Source of the DNA: Salinibius halmophilus
GTDB taxonomy: Bacteria > Pseudomonadota > Gammaproteobacteria > Pseudomonadales > Natronospirillaceae
Length of the DNA stretch: 64,000 nucleotides
Reading direction: 5' to 3'
NCBI RefSeq assembly: GCF_003577475.1
Contig: NZ_QPEP01000008.1
Span: 140,066 to 204,065 of the forward strand
A program made the position numbers and the translations under genes. A model generated the notes under the pieces. That model did no database searches. It saw only the letters and a program-made list of their open reading frames with translations, and had not been told where the DNA came from. Shown one piece after another: positions 36,989 through 45,024 of the stretch. Numbering within the stretch: the first letter of the stretch is position 1; each line of letters begins with the position of its first letter.

Positions 36989-37018
36989 AAACCCCGCTAG
37001 CAATAGCGGGGTTTTTTC
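36989..37018 (+). terminator. terminator of tRNA-Thr
   Basis: AAACCCCGCTA / TAGCGGGGTTT around GCAA, ending in a T-run. Confidence 0.93.
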
Positions 37019-37139
37019 GTTCTCGCCTGAAAAATAGTCGAACACTGTTTGTTGTTTGTCACATTGTCATAGTAAATTAGCGCCAAGTCAGTTTTTTAGC
37101 CTAAGCTAACCTTATAGTACTAGTTAGTTGGATTTACTT

Positions 37140-38375
37140 TTGAACATTCGTAGTGCCAAACACCAATGGTTGACGCTATTGCTACCTACTTTTGTTGTAG
37201 TGTGCATGCTGTTTGCGATTGACTACCTTAGTCAAGCGTCGTTGATTTTTCGTGCGCAGTTGCAAATCGTCCCCTATTTTGCCGCGTTTATGACAATGGT
37301 GCTGGCTACCCAGTTCCATCAATATCGGTTTGTTTTTCTAACACTCGTGCTCACGCTGAGCTATGCGGTCTTTTCGCAAATCTTTCGTGGCGATGCGGCG
37401 TTGTCGCCCTTGGGTTTATATTGGGGTTTATCTGTTGTTAGCTGTTTAGCGTTTCTTTACGTAATTTTGATGCGTGAAACCTACCCGTGGCAGTTGTCTG
37501 GCATATTGCAGATAACCTTAATCATTTTGCCGTTTTTAGTGCTATTACAACCACAAACCACTCGTTTCCTTCGCACCCTTGTGACTGAGTTGCCAGACAG
37601 TTTATTCGATAGTATGTCGAGTACTATGTGGACCTCACCGTTAACCGCAACTATGTTCGCGCTTGTTATATTTCTAGCCATTCGGGCTTGGTGGGCAAAC
37701 AAAGATGCCTCAAGTGGCGGCGCTGTACCCGCCATTGTTGCCTGCTTTGCTGCCATGACCTGGTTATCTGAGCCCCTAATTGGGCTTGCATTGTTCGTTG
37801 GTGCGAGTGTGGCGTTAATGGCAAACATATTCTTACAAGCCTGGGTGTATGCTTACCGTGATGAACTAACCGGTATCCCTTCGCGGCGTGCCTTCCAGCA
37901 GTATTGCCATCGTTTAAACCGTCGCTACGTTATTGCCATGATCGACATTGATCATTTTAAAGGTTTTAACGATACCTATGGTCATGATGTTGGCGATGAC
38001 GTTTTGCGCGTAGTGGCCAGTCGAATGAGCCGGGTGAAAGGCGGTGGTAAAGTATTTCGCCTAGGTGGTGAAGAATTTGCAATGGTGTTTCCGCGCAAGT
38101 CAGTTGAAAAATCCTTGCCGTACATCGAACAGGTGCGCAAGCAGATCGCTAGTAACCCAATTACAATTCGCAACTTCGCTGCGAGACCAGAGAAAGACCG
38201 GCACGGCAAGGTTCAGCGAGGGTCTGCCGCGAAGCCCAAGCAAGTTCGAATTACTGTCAGCATAGGCGTAGCCGAACCAAACAACCTCAATCGCCGCCCT
38301 AAAGCCGTGCTGCGTTTGGCAGATCAGCTGCTTTACCGCGCCAAGGAACAAGGACGCAACCAAGTTGTGCATTGA
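37140..38375 (+). CDS. membrane diguanylate cyclase (GGDEF)
   Basis: About 411 residues: six or seven predicted membrane helices in the first ~230 residues, then a GGDEF domain beginning at DELTGIPSRRAFQQYC with active motif LGGEEFAMVFPR. The residues five before the motif (KGGG) do not form an RxxD inhibitory site, so feedback inhibition may be absent. A TTG at 37140 with GGA upstream is the best start; another TTG at 37128 is possible. The insert before the final strands is rich in basic residues. Confidence 0.83.
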   Translation: MNIRSAKHQWLTLLLPTFVVVCMLFAIDYLSQASLIFRAQLQIVPYFAAFMTMVLATQFHQYRFVFLTLVLTLSYAVFSQIFRGDAALSPLGLYWGLSVVSCLAFLYVILMRETYPWQLSGILQITLIILPFLVLLQPQTTRFLRTLVTELPDSLFDSMSSTMWTSPLTATMFALVIFLAIRAWWANKDASSGGAVPAIVACFAAMTWLSEPLIGLALFVGASVALMANIFLQAWVYAYRDELTGIPSRRAFQQYCHRLNRRYVIAMIDIDHFKGFNDTYGHDVGDDVLRVVASRMSRVKGGGKVFRLGGEEFAMVFPRKSVEKSLPYIEQVRKQIASNPITIRNFAARPEKDRHGKVQRGSAAKPKQVRITVSIGVAEPNNLNRRPKAVLRLADQLLYRAKEQGRNQVVH

Positions 38376-38443
38376 TTATTGTGCGCTTTAGTTCTAGCTC
38401 GATTTGGCATAAGGTTGGCAGCAAAATTCTTGAGTGAACTGGC

Positions 38444-38773
38444 ATGGACCTAATACAAGACTTCTTATACCAACTCACTGGCTGGTTGCGCCCCCACCTC
38501 ACTACCATTGTTTATGCGGCCATTGCTTCGTTACTAGTAATTTTTGGTAACCGTATCAACCGAGCTGTGTTTAGCTTTGTTAAAGATGCTCACTTTTTGC
38601 TGCGCACACTGGTGTTTATTCTGCTTTGCGCGGTGGGCTATGGCTTGCTATTGATCTTTTTTGCCGACTTGCTACGCCAAGGACTATTGATGATTCCATC
38701 ACTTTGGCTAGGCTTGGTTATAGTGCTTGGCTTCTTGGTGATTGGATGGTTAGCGGAAAAAAACAGTCGATAG
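38444..38773 (+). CDS. DUF3392 family membrane protein
   Basis: A 109-residue protein with three membrane segments, matching the DUF3392 pattern: amphipathic N-terminus (WLRPHLTTIVYA), GNRINRAVFSFVKDAHFLLRTLVF and a C-terminal helix ending GWLAEKNSR. Function unknown. Its end overlaps the next gene by 28 bases. Confidence 0.75.
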   Translation: MDLIQDFLYQLTGWLRPHLTTIVYAAIASLLVIFGNRINRAVFSFVKDAHFLLRTLVFILLCAVGYGLLLIFFADLLRQGLLMIPSLWLGLVIVLGFLVIGWLAEKNSR

Positions 38774-39552
38774 TGCTCGTTGCTCTGCTCTGGATAACTT
38801 CAGCAGCTTTTGCGTGGCAAGAAGGCACACACAAGCTCATTCAGTCGCTCGCTTACAAGCAACTCACACCCGAAGCGCTGGCTTTTGTGGAACCCTTAGT
38901 TGGCCAGCCACCGGCGCTGCAGTGGCTCAACCTAGATCAGCAGTTTTATCAACGACGTATTGATCCTAGTGCACGCTGGGAGCGGGCATTAGACCTAAAC
39001 CTAATGCCCAAAAGTGATGAGGCTTTTGACCCACAAAGTCATTGTGCAAACCGTGATTGCTTAGTAGCTGGTGTGTTGTCTTCGTACCGAGTGCTTGAGG
39101 ATGCATCACGTAGCAAAGCCGAGCACCAGCGTGCTTTGCTTTTTTTTGTAGTGCTGACCGCACGGCTGCATCAACCATTAAATGCTGGTTTTGTAGTTGA
39201 TGAAGGTGGACGGTTAGTGGTTATTCCGGCCGCTGAGTCCGACGTAAACTTAAGGTGGATTTGGGAGCAAGGACTGTATCAGCAAGCTGGTGGTGACTGG
39301 CAGCTGCTGTCGGCCAACTGGCGTGCCCCTAGTGACCTGCCGGAATTTGCTGGCATGCAAGCCACAGACTGGTTAGCGGAGTCACGCACACTTGCGATAG
39401 AGCAGGTGTATTTACCCTCTCTCAATGCTAAATGGCCGGCTATTGCCGGTCGTTACGAAGATTTGTGGCAGCGCCAAGTGAGCCTAGCAGCCATGCGTAT
39501 TGCCGAATCAATCAACCAGCTTGTCGCCCCCACTACGACCTCTCAAGATTAG
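38746..39552 (+). CDS. S1/P1 nuclease-like exported protein, metal ligands largely lost
   Basis: 268 residues starting at ATG 38746, with a signal peptide cleaved after AAFA so that Trp becomes the first residue, as in S1/P1 nucleases (WQEGTHKLI). The expected zinc-binding segments are recognisable but altered: TARLHQPLNAG where the family has a His-x3-Asp-x-HQPLH pattern, and NLRWIWEQGL where it has NLHxVWD. Most His/Asp zinc ligands are therefore replaced. The mature protein is probably periplasmic and no longer a trinuclear-zinc nuclease. Family assignment is from the N-terminal Trp, HQPL and NL..W pattern. Confidence 0.65.
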   Translation: MVSGKKQSIVLVALLWITSAAFAWQEGTHKLIQSLAYKQLTPEALAFVEPLVGQPPALQWLNLDQQFYQRRIDPSARWERALDLNLMPKSDEAFDPQSHCANRDCLVAGVLSSYRVLEDASRSKAEHQRALLFFVVLTARLHQPLNAGFVVDEGGRLVVIPAAESDVNLRWIWEQGLYQQAGGDWQLLSANWRAPSDLPEFAGMQATDWLAESRTLAIEQVYLPSLNAKWPAIAGRYEDLWQRQVSLAAMRIAESINQLVAPTTTSQD

Positions 39553-39579
39553 TTTTTTGTGACAAGATTTTTATTGAAT

Positions 39580-39595
39580 TGAGATTTGCGTCACA
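39580..39595 (+). promoter_or_regulatory. CRP-like site upstream of chitinase 1
   Basis: TGAGATTTGCGTCACA fits TGTGA-N6-TCACA with one mismatch; about 140 bases before the start codon. Confidence 0.55.
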
Positions 39596-39735
39596 TGAAA
39601 ACGTTACCAAATGGCGTTAGATAAGACGTGCATCACATTACTATTCAGTTACCTCAAATCAAAGCTACCTAAAAGGCTAATATTTAAACAGTCTGAAGCA
39701 GGCTAGCAAACAATAACAATATTAGAGGTAGTCAA

Positions 39736-42153
39736 ATGAAGTCGACTGCAATAAAAGCGCTTTCTGCCGCGGTGATCTCAGCATCAGTTGCGTCAGTGTC
39801 TTACGCTGCCACTGCATGGGAACAAGGCGCAGCCTATTCCGGCGGTGACCAAGTAAACAATGCTAATGGCACCTACGAGTGCAAGCCTTTCCCTTATGAA
39901 GGCTGGTGTGGCTTGTCAGCCTATGAGCCAGGTGTTGGTTTCGCATGGACCGACGCATGGATTAAGGTAGACGGCACAACCGCCACGCCAACACCTGTTG
40001 TAACAGCGACACCAACCGCTGTTGTAACCGCAACGCCAACCGCTACACCAACAACCGTTGTGACGGCTACGCCAACAGCAACACCAGTTGTTGGAGAGTA
40101 TGAAGCATTTGAGCCAGGTGTTACCAAAGCAACGAATGGCCAAGTATATAGCTACGGTGGTAGCTGCTGGGAAGCGAAAAACAACCCAGGTATTTGGGAA
40201 ACGCCGCGTGAAGGCTGGTTCTGGACTGAAGTTGCATGTGCGACAACGTCACCAACGCCAGTAGTCACTGCAACGCCAACACAGGTTGTAACGGCTACAC
40301 CAACAGCGACTGCAACGCCAACAGCGACTGCAACGCCAACAGCGACTGCAACGCCAACAGCGACTGCAACGCCAACAGCGACTGCAACGCCAACTGCGAC
40401 TGCAACCCCAACTGCGACTGCTACACCAACGGCAACACCAACTCAAGTTGTTACTGCAACGCCTGTTGTGACGGTTACGCCAACAACGCCTGTATCTAGC
40501 ATTTGGTGCCCAACTGAGGACAGCTATGATGCTGCGGTTGCATACCAGCCAGGTGACTCGGTTATCTATGACGGCCACAGCTTCGAAGCAGGCGCGTGGA
40601 CTAAAGGTAATACGCCAGTGAAAGGTGTAACCGAAACTAACTGGGAAAATGTTTGGAAAGATCTAGGCCCAATCGCTTCAGATTGGTGTGCAGGCAAAGC
40701 TGTTGACTCATCTGGCCGTGAGCTAGATATGACAGGTTGGCCACACCCAATGAAACGTATGTGGAAAGACTACGACACTGCGTCTGGTAAGTCGGTAGGT
40801 GCTTACTTCGTTGAGTGGGGTGTATATGGTCGTGACTTCATGCTTGAAGACACACCACTCGCATCACTAACGCACATGTACTTTGCGTTCTTCACCATTC
40901 GTGGTGATAACTCAACGGCACTGAATGCCGGTGCAGCGAACGACGGTTTTGCTGTTCGTGATTTTGAAGTGAATACCTATGATGAGTTCCCTCTGGCTCA
41001 AAAAGGCTTCCACCCTTCAGACCGTTACCCAAGTGGTGATGGCCTAGCGCCAGGTGAATTCGCCGGTATGTTGGCAGAAATGACGCGTGCTAAAGCTGCA
41101 CACCCACAGTTGAAGATTCTTCCTTCAGTGGGTGGCTGGACATTGTCGCGTCCGTTCTACGAAATGGCTTCAACTGAAACGAATCGCCAGATCTTTATCG
41201 ATTCAGTAGAGCGTTTATTGCGCACTTACCCAACAACGTTTGATGGTATCGACCTAGACTGGGAGTTCCCAGGTAATGGTGGTAACGACCCAGATATGGG
41301 CTGCTACATCGAGAACTTTGCCGACTGTCAGAACCCAGAACGTAAGAAAGACTACCGTAACTTCACGCTGCTTTCGAAAGGCCTACGTGAAATGCTCGAC
41401 GCCTTGTCTAGCGAATACGGTAAGCCGTTTGAGTTGCATGCTGCCGTTGCGCCTAGCCCACAAATGTTGATGGGTCTTGAGTGGAACGAGTTAGGCAACT
41501 ACTACGATGGCATCAACTTCATGACCTACGACTACGCCGGTGGTTGGAACAATGTAGTTGGTTATCAAACATCATTGTCTTACCCACAGGGTCCTACTTT
41601 CGACTTAGTTGGTGGTGGTGAGTTCAAAGCCAACAACTGGAACGCAACTGGCGCGATTCAAATCGCTCTAGACGGTGGCTTCCCTGCTGACAAAGTGAGC
41701 ATGGGTGTTGGTGCTTACGGTCGTGGTTGGGATAATGTACCTAACGATGGTAACGGTGCACGCGCTTCTTTAGGCAAGGCAGTTGACGGCGCTGAAGCTT
41801 GGGCAACTGAACCAGATGTGGCTTACTCGCTTGGTGGTATCCAAGTTGGTAACACGGCTGCATGGGAAGCAGGTAACGTTGACTACGCTTATGCGCGCCA
41901 AAACTGGATGAGCGGCCCAACAACTGGTGCCAATGGTTACGAGTACCACTATGATGCACAGCATGGTGCGGCATGGTTGTACAACCCATCGAATGGTCGT
42001 TTTGTTACCTTCGACTCGGTTGACTCGGTTACTGCCAAAGGTAACTACGTTCGCAACAATGGCTTAGGTGGCTTGTTCATGTGGTCGATCGATGGCGATA
42101 CCGGTGAACTACTGAACGCGATGAACGAATCTTTGGGTAACAACCAAGAGTAA
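39736..42153 (+). CDS. secreted GH18 chitinase 1, three chitin-binding-like modules
   Basis: 805 residues. Signal peptide to about residue 24; first CBM5/12-like module ~27-77 (ECKPFPYEGWCGLSAYEPG); Thr/Pro linker; second Trp-rich module ~122-170 (CWEAKNNPGIWETPREGWFW); long TATATP linker; third module ~253-315; GH18 catalytic domain ~340-800. The catalytic motif DGIDLDWE puts the proton donor at Glu510. LKILPSVGGWTLSRPF and MTYDYAGGW are other GH18 barrel motifs. It should hydrolyse chitin outside the cell. The RBS GAGGTAG is shared with the two paralogues downstream. Confidence 0.95.
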   Translation: MKSTAIKALSAAVISASVASVSYAATAWEQGAAYSGGDQVNNANGTYECKPFPYEGWCGLSAYEPGVGFAWTDAWIKVDGTTATPTPVVTATPTAVVTATPTATPTTVVTATPTATPVVGEYEAFEPGVTKATNGQVYSYGGSCWEAKNNPGIWETPREGWFWTEVACATTSPTPVVTATPTQVVTATPTATATPTATATPTATATPTATATPTATATPTATATPTATATPTATPTQVVTATPVVTVTPTTPVSSIWCPTEDSYDAAVAYQPGDSVIYDGHSFEAGAWTKGNTPVKGVTETNWENVWKDLGPIASDWCAGKAVDSSGRELDMTGWPHPMKRMWKDYDTASGKSVGAYFVEWGVYGRDFMLEDTPLASLTHMYFAFFTIRGDNSTALNAGAANDGFAVRDFEVNTYDEFPLAQKGFHPSDRYPSGDGLAPGEFAGMLAEMTRAKAAHPQLKILPSVGGWTLSRPFYEMASTETNRQIFIDSVERLLRTYPTTFDGIDLDWEFPGNGGNDPDMGCYIENFADCQNPERKKDYRNFTLLSKGLREMLDALSSEYGKPFELHAAVAPSPQMLMGLEWNELGNYYDGINFMTYDYAGGWNNVVGYQTSLSYPQGPTFDLVGGGEFKANNWNATGAIQIALDGGFPADKVSMGVGAYGRGWDNVPNDGNGARASLGKAVDGAEAWATEPDVAYSLGGIQVGNTAAWEAGNVDYAYARQNWMSGPTTGANGYEYHYDAQHGAAWLYNPSNGRFVTFDSVDSVTAKGNYVRNNGLGGLFMWSIDGDTGELLNAMNESLGNNQE
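40297..40440 (+). repeat. 18-bp tandem repeat encoding TATATP linker
   Basis: About seven to eight near-identical copies of GCGACTGCAACGCCAACA in frame inside chitinase 1, giving a Thr/Ala/Pro linker. The first five or so are identical at DNA level, implying recent expansion. Confidence 0.85.
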
Positions 42154-42164
42154 GTTCTACCGCG

Positions 42165-42199
42165 ATGGTTGCAAATGGACTTGCAACCTCATTCATTCC
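42165..42199 (+). terminator. terminator-like hairpin after chitinase 1
   Basis: GGTTGCAA / TTGCAACC with a 6-base loop, then TCATTCATTCCTTTCTT. Confidence 0.6.
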
Positions 42200-42288
42200 T
42201 TTCTTGTAGGGAATAAATAACGAGAACGATCCCAACTTACGATGTGTTACAGAATGTAGATTCGCCCTACACTTTTTCCTGCCCTTAA

Positions 42289-42304
42289 TGTGAGGTTGGT
42301 CACG
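42289..42304 (+). promoter_or_regulatory. CRP-like site upstream of chitinase 2
   Basis: TGTGAGGTTGGTCACG fits TGTGA-N6-TCACA with one mismatch; 99 bases lie between it and the start codon. Confidence 0.6.
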
Positions 42305-42403
42305 CCTTTCACTTATTTAACTTCATTGCACCCTGTTCGATTGTCTATTTTTTGTATGACCCTTAAAGGGTAACTCGAATAAAAACAACAATGAGGTAGT
42401 CAA

Positions 42404-44740
42404 ATGAAGTCTACTGCAATGAAAGCGTTAACTGCTGCAATCGTTTCTGCATCAGTTGCGTCAATTGCTCAAGCTGCTCCAGCGTGGCAACAAGGCACGG
42501 CTTACAAAGCCGGTGACCAAGTAACAAGCGCACAGGGCACATACGAGTGTAAGCCATTCCCTTACGAGGGTTGGTGTGGACTGTCTGCGTACGAGCCAGG
42601 TGTTGGTTTCGCGTGGACTGACGCATGGATCGCGGTAGATGGTTCTGTCATTGTTACACCGACTCCGGTAGTAACCGCAGCACCAACAACTCAACCAACT
42701 GCAGCGCCAACTGCAGCACCAACTTCTGCTCCAGTAGTAGGTGACTATCCAGAGTTTGTTCCTGGTACAACCAAAGCAACCAACGGCCAAGTGTACTCAT
42801 TTGGTGGTGCTTGCTGGGAAGCTAAGAACAGCCCAGGCACTTGGGAAACACCTCGTGAAGGCTGGTTCTGGACTGAAGTAGCATGTGGCACTGCGCCAAC
42901 AGCTGAGCCGACTGTTGCGCCAACAGCTGAGCCAACCGTTGCTCCAACGGCAGAGCCGACTGTTGCACCAACAGCTGAACCAACCGTTGCTCCAACGGCA
43001 GAGCCGACTGTTGCACCAACAGCTGAACCAACCGTAGCACCGACTGCCGTACCAACCACTGCACCAACTGTGCCACCAGTTGCTGGTGATGTTTGGTGTC
43101 CAACCGGTGACAGCTTCGACGCAGGTGTTGCTTATCAGCCAGGCGACACAGTTATCTACCAAGGTAACAAGTTCGAAGCTGGTGCTTGGACACGTGGCAA
43201 CGCGCCAGTTAAAGGCGTGACGCAAACCGATTGGGAAAATGTCTGGAAAGACCTAGGCCCTATCGCTGCTGACTGGTGTGCTGGTATTGCTGTTGATACA
43301 TCTGGTCGTGAGCTAGACATGACTGGTTGGCCACACCCATTGAAGCGTCAGTGGAAAGACTACGACAACGCTTCTGGTAAGCAAGTAGGTGCTTACTTCG
43401 TAGAATGGGGTGTATATGGCCGTGACTTCTTGCTAGAAGACACGCCGCTAGCGTCAATCACGCACATGTACTACGCCTTCCTAACAATCAAAGGCGACAA
43501 CTCAACAGCCTTGAACGCAGGTGCTGCGAACGACGGTTGGGCTGATGTTGAATTCGAAGTAAACACTTACGACGAGTTCCCACTAGCACAGAAAGGCTTC
43601 CACCCTTCTGACCGTTACCCAAGCGGCGACGGCCTTGCTCCAGGCGAGTTTGCTGGTTTGCTAGCTGAAATGACACGTGCGAAAGCAGCTCACCCACAAC
43701 TGAAGATCATTCCTTCTGTTGGTGGTTGGACACTATCGCGTCCGTTCTACGAAATGGCTGATTCACAAGCGGCTCGTACAACGTTCGTTAACTCTGTAGA
43801 GCGCTTCCTACGTGACTACGCAACAACGTTTGACGGTATCGACCTAGACTGGGAGTTCCCAGGCGCTGGCGGTAACGATCCAGACAAAGGTTGCTACGTT
43901 GAAGGTCTAGCTGCGTGTCAGAATGCTGACCGTGCACGTGACTACCGTAACTTCACACTGCTTTCTAAAGAGCTACGTGAAATGCTAGACAAATTGTCTG
44001 CTGAATACGGTAAGCCATTCGAGTTGCACGCAGCAGTATCTCCAGACCCTCGTCGTCTAGAAGGCATCGAGTGGGCTGAGATTGGCAACTACTACGACGG
44101 CATTAACTTCATGACCTACGACTACGCGGGTGCATGGAGCAATGTAGTGGGTCACCAGACTTCATTGTCTTTCCCACAAGGTCCTGAGCTAGAGTTCACT
44201 GACGGCACAACCGTTAAGAAGAACGACTGGAACGCGATTGGTACAATTTCTGTAGCAATCGACGGCGGCTTCCCAGCTGACAAAGTAAGCATCGGTGTTG
44301 GTTCTTACGGCCGTGGTTGGGTAGGTGTACCAGACGACGGTAACGGTGCGCGTGCTTCGTTCGGTAAAGAAGTTGCACAAGGTCCATTCAGCAAAGAGCC
44401 TAACATTGCTTACGCTGGTCCTGGCATCCAAGCTGGTAACGTAGCTGCATGGGAAGACGGTATCGTTGACTATGCATACGCTCGCCAAGAGTGGATGAGT
44501 GGTCCAACTACTGGTAAGAACGGTTGGGAATACCACTACGAGCCAGAATACGGCGCGGCGTGGCTATACAACCCAAGCAACGGTCAGCTAGTATCGTTCG
44601 ACTCTGTTGAGTCGGTAAAAGCGAAAGGTGACTACGTTCGCCAGAACGGCCTAGGTGGCTTGTTCATGTGGGAAATCGACGCCGACAACGGTGAGCTACT
44701 GAACGTAATGAACGAATCTTTGGGTAATAACCTAGAGTAA
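42404..44740 (+). CDS. secreted GH18 chitinase 2, three chitin-binding-like modules
   Basis: 778 residues with the same order as chitinase 1: signal peptide (to ~24), CBM5/12-like module, linker, Trp-rich module, linker, third module, GH18. The catalytic motif DGIDLDWE places the acid at Glu484. The second linker is Glu/Thr/Val/Pro-based (PTAEPTVA repeats) rather than TATATP, while the modules are nearly identical. Codon choice is strongly biased to one set (GAC, TAC, CGT, GCA), suggesting the highest expression of the three. Confidence 0.95.
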   Translation: MKSTAMKALTAAIVSASVASIAQAAPAWQQGTAYKAGDQVTSAQGTYECKPFPYEGWCGLSAYEPGVGFAWTDAWIAVDGSVIVTPTPVVTAAPTTQPTAAPTAAPTSAPVVGDYPEFVPGTTKATNGQVYSFGGACWEAKNSPGTWETPREGWFWTEVACGTAPTAEPTVAPTAEPTVAPTAEPTVAPTAEPTVAPTAEPTVAPTAEPTVAPTAVPTTAPTVPPVAGDVWCPTGDSFDAGVAYQPGDTVIYQGNKFEAGAWTRGNAPVKGVTQTDWENVWKDLGPIAADWCAGIAVDTSGRELDMTGWPHPLKRQWKDYDNASGKQVGAYFVEWGVYGRDFLLEDTPLASITHMYYAFLTIKGDNSTALNAGAANDGWADVEFEVNTYDEFPLAQKGFHPSDRYPSGDGLAPGEFAGLLAEMTRAKAAHPQLKIIPSVGGWTLSRPFYEMADSQAARTTFVNSVERFLRDYATTFDGIDLDWEFPGAGGNDPDKGCYVEGLAACQNADRARDYRNFTLLSKELREMLDKLSAEYGKPFELHAAVSPDPRRLEGIEWAEIGNYYDGINFMTYDYAGAWSNVVGHQTSLSFPQGPELEFTDGTTVKKNDWNAIGTISVAIDGGFPADKVSIGVGSYGRGWVGVPDDGNGARASFGKEVAQGPFSKEPNIAYAGPGIQAGNVAAWEDGIVDYAYARQEWMSGPTTGKNGWEYHYEPEYGAAWLYNPSNGQLVSFDSVESVKAKGDYVRQNGLGGLFMWEIDADNGELLNVMNESLGNNLE
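42894..43063 (+). repeat. 24-bp tandem repeat encoding APTAEPTV linker
   Basis: Six full eight-residue units plus a degenerate one in chitinase 2. Units alternate between two DNA variants, a sign of duplication of a 48-bp block. Confidence 0.8.
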
Positions 44741-44794
44741 TTATCGTTCACTGCTTCGAGAGAAGCGGCTGCACACGGAGGTGCAGCGCTAGTC

Positions 44795-44829
44795 AAAAGG
44801 CGAGTTTTAACAAACTCGCCTTTTTTCTT
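44795..44829 (+). terminator. terminator after chitinase 2
   Basis: AAAGGCGAGTTT / AAACTCGCCTTT with loop TAAC, then a T-run. Confidence 0.93.
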
Positions 44830-44910
44830 TTCAGTAAATGGGATCGTTCTCCAATGTGCTAATTCGAACGTTTTTCGAATAAATCTAATGATTATAGAAT
44901 TAACATAACC

Positions 44911-44926
44911 TGTGATTTGTATCACA
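44911..44926 (+). promoter_or_regulatory. CRP-like site upstream of chitinase 3
   Basis: TGTGATTTGTATCACA is a perfect match to TGTGA-N6-TCACA; 98 bases lie between it and the start codon. Confidence 0.75.
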
Positions 44927-45024
44927 AATACCCTCAAGATCGTTACGGCTTTTCATTTCACTAGGTCTACCTTGAAAGTACCTCTGTTGTATCGAGGACA
45001 ACAACAATAATCTGGAGGTAGTTA

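Noticed and set aside
40297..40440. Non-coding satellite or CRISPR-like repeat
   Set aside because: The 18-bp repeats are in frame inside a chitinase and encode its linker.
39916..40578. Minus-strand open frames opposite the chitinase linkers
   Set aside because: They are low-complexity mirrors (Cys/Trp/Arg- or Val-rich) of the linker repeats and lack start signals.
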